Source of the DNA: Chamaelirium japonicum
Taxonomy: Eukaryota > Streptophyta > Magnoliopsida > Liliales > Melanthiaceae
DNA: 64,000 nt
Reading direction: 5' to 3'
NCBI GenBank assembly: GCA_947650365.1
Contig: OX393553.1
Span: 72,079,229 to 72,143,228, forward strand
How positions within the stretch are numbered: position 1 is the first letter of the stretch; the number at the start of each line of letters is the position of its first letter. This document shows positions 55,730 to 64,000 of this stretch, piece by piece. The notes under the pieces were generated by a model that saw nothing but the letters and a program-made list of their open reading frames with translations, ran no database searches and was not told the origin of the DNA. A program made the translations under genes and the position numbers.

Positions 55730-56465
55730 TGAGGCCTCCTCGAGGACTTCCCAATTTCGGCGGCGCATACTCGGGAGGTACGCCTTCGATGCAGCAATTT
55801 CACCGGGATTCCTCGGGTCCTTTCCATTTGCGACGAGATTTATTCACATGGGACCACTATTCGAATTTTGATTTTGTCGGATCTGACCGTGGTACTGCTG
55901 CCACAGAAGCTCCAGCTTGTAACCCTTTTTTGGATATTGAGGAGGGCACCTGTAATGGGGGCCTAGGAGCTGTGAGGGTGGAGCCCACCCCTAGCTTAGT
56001 TGAAGAAGTCACACCTATCACAGGAGAGGATGCTTCCTGTGTTGACGATCCTTCCTCTCCGGTGGATGGCAGGGGCCCACGAGAGGTAACGGCGGGAGAC
56101 GTGAGACCGGAGGAAATTTTGCCTCTTCATCCAGCTCAGGAGTTTCCTACTACCAAAGGAGAAGTTTCAGGCAGCTGCTGAAGAATCCGGTGGCAGACCC
56201 ACCGTTGGACCAAGCCCTCCTTCGATCTAAACTACATCTTCTGGAGTTAGATATTTCTGATCCTTCGGTTGCTCTCCCCCTGTCTCTTTTGGAAGACGAG
56301 GCTATTTTGGATCTCGCCAGGAAGTGCGGTTTTATTACCCCCCCTTAGCTAGATGGAGCCTGCTTCTTTCTGGATAGTGTTAGAAGCCTTGAGGCCCAAC
56401 GTGCTAAAAATGTTTCTTCATGATCTGTGCTTTCGCTTGTCGGTGTTGGGTGTTTTTTCTTTCGT

Positions 56466-57430
56466 ATGCAGATCTTATCCTGGAATGTTAGAGGATTGGG
56501 GAAAGCGGAGAAAAGAAGAGCGTTGAGCACCTTCGCCTCTATTCACGAGGTAGATGTCATCTGTATCCAGGAGTCCAAGAGGGAGAACCCTACCAGTCAC
56601 TTCTTCAGATCGATTAGCACGAGGAAGATTGACAAGTGGGAAAGTAAAGATGCAACGAGTTCAGCAGGAGGTATTCAGGTGGGTTATAGTGACGATAATT
56701 TCATCTTGGAGAATGTTATAGTGGGAGTCTTCTCCCTTTCAATGGTGTTGAGGAATAGATCTGATGGTAACAAGTGGATGGTAATGTCGGTTCACGGGCC
56801 AACAGATCATAGGATGGGTCATGACTTCTGGAGTGAGCTTTCCTCCCTGAAATTAACTTTCTAGGGTCCTTGGGTGGTGGCAGGGGACTTCAACATCTCC
56901 AAGTCAGCTGAAGAGCCTCTAGGCAGTGCGGGGGATCAACAGGCTATGAGGGCCTTTTCCAACTTCATTAGGAGAGAAGATCTGATAGACCTCCCGCTTT
57001 CAGGTAGGAGCTTCACCTGGACTAATAGAAGGGAAGTTCCCATTCTGGCGAGGCTTGACCGTATCCTTGTGTCGACAGATTTTGAGTCGCTTTATCCTGA
57101 CTGCAGTCAGCTAGGTTTGGCCGCGTGTTTGTCTGATCATGCCCCTCTCCTTCTGTCCACCGGTGCTCTGCCTTCCATCAGATCCCCGTTCCATTTCGAG
57201 TTGATGTGGACGATGGAAGAAGGTTTCTCGGAGCGCCTCGCATGTTGGTGGAATAAGGCTGGAGTCCTTACAGACGCTTCACCGAACATGGCTAACAAGC
57301 TCCGTTTTGTTAAGAAGAAACTCATCTCTTGGAGTAGAGATCATTTTGGTAATGTTACTCGCCAAAAGACCTCCCTATTAGCCAGTATCCAAGCGCTGGA
57401 GATCCGCAATGAGATTTCCCCCTATTGCCG
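56466..57430 (+). pseudogene. LINE ORF2: endonuclease domain
   Basis: It starts at ATG 56466. The APE-type endonuclease shows 'MQILSWNVRGLGKAEKR', 'VDVICIQESKRE', 'WVVAGDFNISKS', 'SFTWTNRREVP', 'RLDRILVS' and 'SDHAPLLLS', covering the catalytic Asn, Glu, Asp and His motifs. The enzyme would nick the target to prime reverse transcription. One in-frame TAG (56862) precedes 'GPWVVAGDFN'. The frame shifts near 57430. Confidence 0.9.
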
Positions 57431-58908
57431 TCAGAGAAGGAGTGTCTGGATCGGAAGAATCTGTCTTATGGGGAAATCCTCAGAAAGGAGGAGATGATGT
57501 GGAAACAGCACTCAAGAGAGCAGTGGGTTAAGCTGGGAGACTCGAATTCTGCTTACTTCCACCGAGTGGCTATCGGAAGAAGGAGGAGGAATTTCATCTC
57601 GTCCCTAGCCTATAAGGGAGATTTTCTCTCTTATACCCAAGACATCCTCCTCGCAGCGGCAGATTTTTTCAAGGAATCTTTCAGGCCTGGGCCGATGTCT
57701 GATTTGAAGATGGACTGGGACCACTTGACCTTCCCTCGCATTGGTTCAGATTTGCCACTTGAAGAGGATTTCACAGAGGATGAGTTCAAATGTGCGGTCT
57801 TTGACTCCAAGGAAGATGGAGCCCCAGGGTCCGATGAATTCCCGATGGGGTTTTTTCAGAGATTCTGGGATATCATCAAGGAGGACCTTGCCGGATGCTA
57901 GGAGACTTCTTTCGAGGTAACTCCCGCATACATTGTCTAAACTACTCTTGGATTGTCTTAATTCCCAAAAAAGATGGTGCAGAATCTTTTCGGGATTTTA
58001 GGCCTATTAGCCTTGCTAACTGCCTTTACAAAATCATTACGAAGGTGCTAGCAAACAGGGTGGTTCGTCATATAGGCGATCTGGTCTCTCCATCTCAAAC
58101 GGCGTTCATCAAGGGGAGGATGATCTTGGACAGTGTTGTGGCAGCCCAAGAGACTATTTTTCACCTAAGGGAGAGGGGGGAACAGGGAATTCTTCTAAAG
58201 ATTGACTTTGAAAGGGCCTTCGATCAGATCCATTGGAACTTTCTATTGGAGTGGATGTGAGCTAAAGGCTTCTCGCCCAAATGGCTAGACTGGATTGAGA
58301 AGATCCTATCCTCGTCCAAGATTGCCTGCATTATCAATGGCTCTCAGGGAAAGGAATTCAAGGTCTACCGAGGTCTCAAGCAGGGTTGTCCACTATCTCC
58401 CGACCTCTTCATTCTGGTGATAGATGCTTTTGACGCCATGATTCAGAGAGCGAATTCGGCGGGGATAGTGATAGGTATCGGTGGGTCGGGGTGGAGTACC
58501 TTTAACCTGCACTACGCGGATGATTCCCTTCTTTTCTTAGAATCTTGCCCCCTTCAGTTGGTATCCTTGAAGATTCTGCTGTACGGATTGGAACTTACCT
58601 CGGGACTCAAGATCAACTTCCAGAAAAGTAATTTATACCATTTAGGTGGAGCAGAAGAACTGGAAGAGAGCTTTGCTAAGATGCTCAATTGCATAGAAGC
58701 GATGCTGCCGATGAAATATTTTGGTATTTCGATCAGCGATAAAGCCTTGAGGCGGGAAGACTTGGAGAAACTCATCCAGAAGATTGAGAAGAGGCTGGAA
58801 GGTTGGCTGGGTAAGTTCCTCTCTCTGGGCGGTCGACTGATCCTAGTGAATGCGGTTTTATCTGCAATTCCGGTTTTCTATCTGACCTACTTTTATTTTC
58901 CTTCTTGA
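57431..58908 (+). pseudogene. LINE ORF2: reverse transcriptase domain
   Basis: The non-LTR reverse transcriptase has 'NSAYFHRVAIGRRRRN', 'DGAPGSDEFPMGFFQRFW', 'RDFRPISLANCLYKIITKV', 'LVSPSQTAFIKGRMI', 'GILLKIDFERAFDQIHW', 'GLKQGCPLSPDLFILV' and the catalytic 'LHYADDSLLF' (58508 on). Breaks: a frameshift near 57890, a TGA at 58258 (probable CGA) before 'AKGFSPKWLDWI', and a TGA at 58906. Not functional. Confidence 0.92.
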
Positions 58909-60099
58909 GTTATAGAGAGAATTGACCAGATACGTAGATCCTTTCTGTAGAGAGGGGTAAGAGGATCTGGAGGAGCTTACAATCTGATGAGATGGGACCA
59001 AGTCTATCTACCCAAGGACCATGGCGGTCTAGGGGTTCTTGATCTGAGGCGTTTTAATATTTCCTTGCTTGGTAAATAGTGGTGGAGATTGCAGAACGAG
59101 GCTGGAGGCTCATGGAGACAGATTATTTTGGCTAAATATATATTTCAGGAGATTCTCCTCGATCAGCTCTCGCGGCAGGGCTTCAGGTCGGATCTCGCAT
59201 TTCTGGAGAGGAGTAATTAAGGTTCGTGACCTTTACAAGCAAGGGTGCTCAATCTCTCTGGGTGACGGCAGGAGAGTGAAGTTCTGGGAGGATACTTGGA
59301 TCGGCGGTGTCAAGTTGAAGGTTCTTTTTCCAGACCTCTTCTCGATCTCCATGCGACAAGAAGCTTCGGTCCATTCGATGATTAGGATCTCTAATACTGG
59401 CTGCAGATGGATTATCCGGTTCTCCTCCCACCTCTCGACGTTGCGGATTCAGCTGAATGATCTTTTGAATATCCTCTCAGCCGTCATCGTCAGGCAGCAA
59501 GCGGATCGCACTAGGTGGAAGTGGCACCCGTCTGGGGTCTTTTCGGTAAAATCCTGTTACAAGAAATTGCTGCCTCCGGTGGAGAGATTTTTGCCTTCTA
59601 AATCTATCTGGAGATCCAAAGCCCCGTCGAAGGTCAAGATTTTTGCTTTCTTAGCTTCGAGGAACAAGATATTGACGAAGGTAAACCTTATGAAGAGGCA
59701 TAATCCTCAAATTTCTGACTCTTCCTACACCTTCTGTAATAGGGTTGAGGCATCCTCTTCGCATCTTCTGCTAGAATGTCCTACGGCTAAGAGGATCTGG
59801 GTGCATTTCGAGGAGATCGGGGGTGTTAGCTCTCACCCTAGGAATCTACGGGCTCTTTGGCAATCCTGGAGACGCAGAGAGATTAAGAAGGAACTGCGGA
59901 GCCCTTGGGATATCTGGCTATGAGCATTCTTTGGACCCTTTGGCTTGAACAGATTAATAGGAGGATTTTTCACCAGAAGACAGCTACGGAGGGAGAGCTT
60001 AGGAGAGCCGTCGTTGCTATCTTTAAGATTTGGATTGTTCCTTGGGTGGAGAAGTTCTCGGTAGAGGGTAGAGATGTTTGTAATCGTATTTTTCATTGA
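58909..60099 (+). pseudogene. LINE ORF2: C-terminal region with zf-RVT
   Basis: It continues with 'RIDQIRRSFL', a TAG (probable Trp codon), 'LPKDHGGLGVLDLRRFN' and, from about 59170 in a shifted frame, 'DGRRVKFWEDTWIGG'. The zf-RVT zinc-ribbon part follows: 'RSKAPSKVKIFAFLASRN' and 'CNRVEASSSHLLLECP'. After another shift near 59905 it ends with 'ILWTLWLEQINRRIFHQK' and a stop at 60099. Confidence 0.85.
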
Positions 60100-60424
60100 T
60101 TTAGTTTAATTTAACTGGTTGGGGGTTGCCTAACCCTCCCTCCTCCGCAGGTTCTCAAAAAAAAAAAATTACATATGGTGCACCCATTGGTATTATTATA
60201 ACTAATCTTGTCTCTTGAAAACACAATACCCCCTCTTTTTTCAGAAGCTGAACTAATACTACTAGAACTAGGATCCAAACGCTAGTTGCCACTCGTGCAA
60301 TTCATTATGCCAAAGGCGCGCACACACACACATACACAAGTTTAGGACACAGACTCCTCACGCAGCCATGAACAGATCCTACTTCACGCCTTACGAGTGC
60401 TGCCTCAGAACCTCGATCAGGCCT

Positions 60425-61318
60425 TCAGATGCTGCACAGAAGATCGATGAGCTCAATTGTTAGAACAATACCTTCACATCCAACGGATTTTGCGGCAGAA
60501 ATTAAAAAAAGTTTGGATATATGCACAATATATATATATATATATATATACCTCTGGAAGGAAATATTTATCTTCCCCTCATCGGGATCCGCGATACTTG
60601 CAAATGCTTCTTGGGATAAGTCGATGGTTCCACGGCATCCAGGCGGCGGGCAGTAATCGACGATCTTTATCGTCACTGTCCCATCTTTGCAAGGTTGCGA
60701 AACGCCGTCGTTCGTTCCGCTCACACACTCGACCGTATACACCGTTCCGCATGCTCCTCCGTCGTTCCACAACGCATCGCTCGCCGCCGCGATCATCACT
60801 CCGTCGTCCGTGTACCCGTTGCAAGAAGAAGCTAGACATAGAAGAACCAAAAGAAAATAGAAGGGTTGTATTCTTTGTTATTAATCTGGAATTGTTGTTT
60901 CATTTAATAGAGGGTTAACATCATATCGACAGTAGACTAGAAGATTCTTATAAATCATTTTTCTATATAAGAATTGGATGATGACGCGATGACGATTAAG
61001 GGGTGTTTGAGAATGTTGTAACCTCTCCAGCTTCAAAGTCTTGAGACTTAGGGGTCTTTAGTTTTTTCTTATTAAGTGTTTCTGGGCTGCTTGAGATAGG
61101 CCGTGTTTTCTCCTTCATTTAATCAATTGGTAGGGGTTTAGGCTGAACCCCCCCCCCCCCCCCCCTCATTCTTAAAGGGATTTCTCAAAAAAAAAAATGC
61201 ATGGATGCTTACGTTGGTATGGCGGAGTATAGAAGGTGGCAGTGCCCGAATCGGCTGAAGCTTGGAAGGCGAACGAGATGAGCATGAGCAGCGAAAACAC
61301 GAGGAAATGGCGATACAT
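60425..61318 (-). CDS. EG45-domain / plant natriuretic peptide-like protein, 3 exons
   Basis: Exons (minus strand): 61318-61213, 60831-60552, 60431-60425; 130 residues. Splice sites: donors C|GTAAGC and AG|GTATAT, acceptors GTCTAG|C and GTGCAG|C. Residues 1-22 are a signal peptide, so the product is secreted to the cell wall. The expansin-like double-psi beta-barrel follows: 'GTATFYTPPY', 'MIAAASDALW', 'GACGTVY', 'GTVTIKIVDYC', 'GCRGTIDLSQEAF', 'IADPDEGKINISF'. Six cysteines (39, 63, 71, 83, 96, 101) can form three disulphides. Family members (PNP-A type) affect water and ion balance; they lack the expansin cellulose-binding half. Odd points: three prolines before Gly100 where two are usual, and exon 3 codes only the last two residues and the stop. 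Intron 1 (60832-61212) holds a LINE tail. It is open throughout and likely functional. Confidence 0.88.
60529..60551. repeat. (TA)n at the intron 2 donor
   Basis: About 11 TA units begin immediately at the GT of the second donor site of the EG45-like gene (intron 60432-60551). Confidence 0.9.
61000..61198 (+). mobile_element. LINE/SINE 3' tail in intron 1, antisense to the gene
   Basis: It ends taggggtttaggctgaa, a run of about 20 C (61149-61167), cattcttaaagggatttctc and then poly(A) (61187-61197). The tail matches that at 48885-49131 in style. It sits inside intron 1 in opposite orientation to the gene, so in the transcript it gives a G run and a T run. The 5' limit is approximate. Confidence 0.55.
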
Positions 61319-61398
61319 CTTGTTAAGGCCGGCCGGTGATTCCCTTATGTTTATGAACGAAGAAGGGTTGTGAGGGAGAAGGAAGGGGAGGTGGTGGT

Positions 61399-61406
61399 AT
61401 TAATAG
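61399..61406 (-). promoter_or_regulatory. Putative TATA box of the EG45-like gene
   Basis: The minus strand reads CTATTAATACC, about 80 bases upstream of the ATG at 61318, a suitable distance for a plant promoter with a short leader. Confidence 0.45.
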
Positions 61407-61898
61407 AGCGACGGAGGATCTAAGGGGATCGTGGGGCTGAACGTCCATGGCAAAACCTATGTCCTGGAGAGCAAGAAGTCGAGCAGATTAGGCCGATACC
61501 GGTGTTCGCTAGGGTTTCGCTTATATCGATCGAGACGGTGACTAACTACCGCGGTTTCGGAATAGAATTGTCATGCATGGGACAATGGAGGATGGAGAAG
61601 GTGGTGGAATGCTGCAACCAACTAGCTCTCATTGCAAGTAATGCAGATTTTCAGCTAACTGGCCGGCTGCTGGAGAAGAAATAAGAATAATACTTGCCGG
61701 CTACCCCGTGTGCCAATAGATGCATCACATCACACGTATGGTGAGGTGTCATGCAGGCATTGGTGAAGAGGAGTGGGGTCTCAAGATATATATAAAAACA
61801 ATTCGGCTTTTTTTAATTTGGGTAAATTACAAAAACCTGCCATGAACTAAATATACACCTAATTTCATATTGGTCCCTCTTCTAATTTTTTTGAACAA
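61407..61898. other. Upstream region of the EG45-like gene
   Basis: No gene is recognised. The short plus-strand open stretch at 61502-61684 has no recognisable domain. This is the likely 5' regulatory region of the gene. Confidence 0.5.
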
Positions 61899-62196
61899 CT
61901 TTTTTTTTTTTAAGAGAATCCTTGGAATGGTTGAGGGGGGGGGGGGGGGGGGGGGGGGTTGGGGGGTTTGGCCTGAGTACGATTTTGTTCCAACATCTTA
62001 AGGAGGTTGGAGCATCCCCCTCTCTCTCATTGGTTCATTTCAAGGATACGTTTGTCATTTTATACTGTTTATCATGGTGAAATGACCAAAAGCTCTCGAG
62101 ATGTACCAACCTCTTTAAGGAGATAGGAACGAAATCGTTCTCGGTTCGGCCTAGACCCCTACCTGTTTATTAGAAAATTAAAAAAAAAAAAGGAAA
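61899..62196. mobile_element. Inverted-repeat element, about 300 bp
   Basis: The segment gtacgattttgttccaacat (61978 on) is mirrored by aggaacgaaatcgttctcgg (62125 on) and the flanks continue the match outward (ttggcct.. and ..ggcctagacccc). The outer edges are a T run at 61899-61912 and an A run at 62180-62190. A long G run (61936-61959) lies in the left arm. It resembles two LINE/SINE tails facing each other, or a MITE. Confidence 0.5.
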
Positions 62197-62199
62197 GAG

Positions 62200-62629
62200 G
62201 TGATGATGGACGGTGACCCTTCTCCTCCCCCGCTTCATCTCCCTCCTCATACTTGGGCTCCGCCTTCTGGATCTCCCTCGTGCCCATCACCTGTAGTTCT
62301 TGACGAGGGGGCAGCTAAGGAAGGCCTAGGGGTTTTGAAGAAGTCCTACCTTGCGGCGGCGACGAACTGGAGGGCTGCTAGTTGGGATGGCCCCATTGGT
62401 GGAGGGGACGGTGAGGCGGCGGGTGGCAGATCGGTGGATGTATAGGGTGGTAGTCCTTGGAGCTTTGATGGCAGATTACTAGCACTGAAGAGATGGTCAT
62501 CGTTCTTCCAACCGTTTGACAAGCGTATTGATCGTACTCCGGTTTGGATTCGATTGCCTGGATTGATGATGGATTACTATGATGATGGGCTAAGACTTCA
62601 TATGCACGTGTGGGGTTTTTGGAGATAGA
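62200..62629 (+). pseudogene. LINE ORF1 N-terminal fragment (DUF4283)
   Basis: A single frame reads 'MMMDGDPSPPPLHLPP', 'LKKSYLAAATNWRAAS', then an in-frame TAG (62443), then the DUF4283 core: 'GSPWSFDGRLLALKRWS', 'FDKRIDRTPVWIRLPGLMM', 'DYYDDGLRLHMHVWGF', and a TAG near 62627. This is the N-terminal RNA-binding part of a plant L1 ORF1. Only one stop lies within it, so it is younger than the fragment at 51470. No zinc knuckle or ORF2 follows. Confidence 0.7.
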
Positions 62630-63640
62630 ACAGGGAGGATATGGTAGGTGGGACCCACCTTTTTGATCCAGTTGTGAGTTGTGTAGCCAATGAGGAGTTT
62701 GGGGGTGTCACCTTTCGGGTTGTTTCTTTGGGTGGTTGTGGACCAAGTGAGGGTTTGGCTTGTGGGGAGGCGGCTGGTGGGGACATTCCGGTGGGGCTGG
62801 AGACTGCTTCTATGGGAACGTTCCGGTGGGGTTGGTGGGAACGTGAACATTTTTCGAGCACAATAAATAAGACTCATGTGATGAAACTAGTTCTAAACAT
62901 CATCACAATCTAGGAGATGAAAGATAAACTAGTATCTGATTTGGAATAAACACAAACCATATATTAATCATGAATAGAATTATTGTTATATTGATACGAA
63001 AGATTTTAACACATATCGCTAGGGATCTCATGGAACCCTAGATTATATTAGATCCTCATGCTTTGAATAGAATTACAAAGGGTTATGAAGATTATAACCG
63101 GAATCTGACATCAATCTCTTCTTTCTTCTTCTTCTTCCACCATTAGCCAAAGTTCCCTTCTTTCCTCTCCGATCAGATCGGCTCCCGTTGCTTCTCATGA
63201 CTTGGGGTATATTTATAACCTTGAGAAGTGATTATTCAGTTTTGGCAATGGCTTGTTTGAACGGTTGAAATATCGTAATTATCGCCCAGACGGTTATGGT
63301 AACTACCGCCTGGGTGATTATGGTAACTTTCGTACAACCAACGCATCGTTTTCGCATAATGCTCCATGTCAACTTTGCTAATTTTTGAAATCCGCCCAGG
63401 CAGTCCAAGCGGAATTGATGATTTTTGTACTTCGTCCTCCAAGTTCCTTCAACCTTTGGTTGTCTTCAAGCTAGATCATTTTTCTTCACTTTGTCTCCTT
63501 GATTTGCTCCTTATTCGCTCTTTTTAGAGAGTTTTTTGGTCTAGTACTATTTTTCATGTCTTTGTCGGAAAACAATATATTTATCATTAGATAACAAAAA
63601 ATGAGGTCTATAAGGTATATGGTTAAGGGTAAATTATCGA
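62630..63640. other. Non-coding DNA, possible minus-strand LTR
   Basis: An open stretch at 62641-62913 has no domain. A minus-strand TATA-like GGTTATAAATATACC at 63206-63220 with leader-like pyrimidine-rich text (63120-63170) suggests an LTR promoter. No primer binding site or partner was seen. Confidence 0.35.
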
Positions 63641-63649
63641 TGATTTTAG

Positions 63650-63860
63650 ATACCGATCAATCAGCCTATGTTGATCCAACTTCTTCTTCTCTCAATCAGA
63701 CTATGTCGATCACCCCATCTTCTCACAATCGAACTATGCCACTCCGTCCTCCTATTCTCTCGATCAGACTATGATGATCGGCCCTCCTCTTCTCTCAATC
63801 GGATTATGACGATTTGTCCTCCTTTTCTCACGATCAAACTGTGACTATCGAGATCTCTCA
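63650..63860 (+). repeat. Degenerate ~42-bp tandem repeat
   Basis: Six loose copies of the pattern caatcagactatgtcgatca followed by a cct/tct-rich spacer occur between 63655 and 63850, each with several changes. Confidence 0.7.
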
Positions 63861-64000
63861 GGAGTTGTCGAGACTTACCTCGACAGAGTGCTTGCCTCCT
63901 ACGGGATCTCGCGTGCCCACATCTCTCTTTCTTATGCTTTCGTCATCACTTCACCTGTTTGGCAACGGGCCTCAGCGACCCTTACATGCTTCATAGTTAG

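Larger units (their letters stand above)
53414..56181 (+). pseudogene. LINE ORF1, split by Cassandra
   Basis: The ATG at 53414 opens a Gly/Arg-rich start ('MAGGRGRGKRCLDK') with a TGA at 53507. After a frame change come 'SYAEAARKPPHPSGM' and a zinc knuckle 'CFRCGERDHNIESC' (53664-53705). Cassandra then interrupts. Directly after the second TSD copy the frame resumes with a second knuckle, 'CFRCKRLGHTSHRC' (54478 on). The later part contains a 331-base tandem duplication (55068-55729) and an open C-terminal stretch to 56181. The protein would coat LINE RNA. The usual DUF4283 domain order is obscured. Confidence 0.75.
53396..60177 (+). mobile_element. Full-length L1 LINE with TSD
   Basis: Target duplication TTACATATG occurs at 53396-53404 and again at 60169-60177, directly after the poly(A) (60157-60168). 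The element (53405-60168) has ORF1 (53414-56181, interrupted by Cassandra), a 284-base gap and ORF2 (56466-60099) with endonuclease, reverse transcriptase and a zf-RVT end, and a short 3' UTR. The 5' UTR is only about 9 bases. Because the TSD brackets both ends, the insertion was full length. Both ORFs have since acquired many stops and frameshifts. Confidence 0.9.

Noticed and set aside
62641-62913. A 90-codon Gly-rich frame as a gene
   Set aside because: No recognised domain or promoter, and it follows a LINE ORF1 fragment; probably LINE-derived or chance.

Overview
The window is nuclear DNA of a flowering plant (species not identifiable by eye; the repeat families would suit a monocot). 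It is almost entirely transposable elements nested in one another. The markers are plant-type: Ty1/copia and Ty3/gypsy LTR retrotransposons primed by initiator Met-tRNA, a Cassandra TRIM with 5S rRNA sequence in its LTRs, an L1 LINE whose ORF1 has zinc knuckles, a CACTA-like element, hAT and TA-target MITEs, and TTTAGG-type repeats. I can support only one ordinary host gene, a 130-residue EG45-domain / plant natriuretic peptide-like gene in three exons on the minus strand (60425-61318).

Layout. 1-3359: 5' leader and 5' LTR of a copia element that leaves the left edge (minus strand). 3360-20839: 5' part of an older gypsy element (minus strand), with decayed gag (3360-4299), PBS and a very long LTR (14718-20839). 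Into it went a complete but decayed copia element (4381-14692, TSD CATAT), a probable Tat/Athila-like solo LTR (17138-19363, candidate TSD CTAAC) and a small MITE (14893-15042). The copia leader itself carries a hAT MITE with a perfect 8-bp TSD. 21343-29075: a CACTA-like non-autonomous element with two oppositely oriented arrays of one roughly 180-bp satellite, a TTTAGG block, a hAT MITE and a 257-bp tandem duplication. 29076-32436: non-coding DNA with two inverted-repeat MITEs, one of them a highly symmetrical multi-palindrome.

32437-47570: the most striking object, a young 15.1-kb LTR retrotransposon with 2.52-kb LTRs that differ at only about four places by eye. It has TSD GGAGG and one uninterrupted 2,020-codon gag-protease reading frame, but no reverse transcriptase or integrase. 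The C-terminal half of that frame is duplicated, and the second copy lacks the protease. The rest of the interior is GC-rich tandem repeats and eight sense-strand poly(A) tracts. It must borrow its enzymes from an autonomous relative.

47576-53400: non-coding DNA with LINE remnants, CT and GA microsatellites and a TIR element. 53405-60168: a full-length L1 LINE (TSD TTACATATG, poly(A)) with many stops and frameshifts, whose ORF1 is split exactly between two zinc knuckles by a Cassandra element (TSD CTTGC). 60425-61318: the EG45/PNP-like gene. 61319-64000: an inverted-repeat element, another LINE ORF1 fragment and unassigned repeats.

Coordinates come from reading the sequence. Family names rest on recognised motifs, not on database searches.
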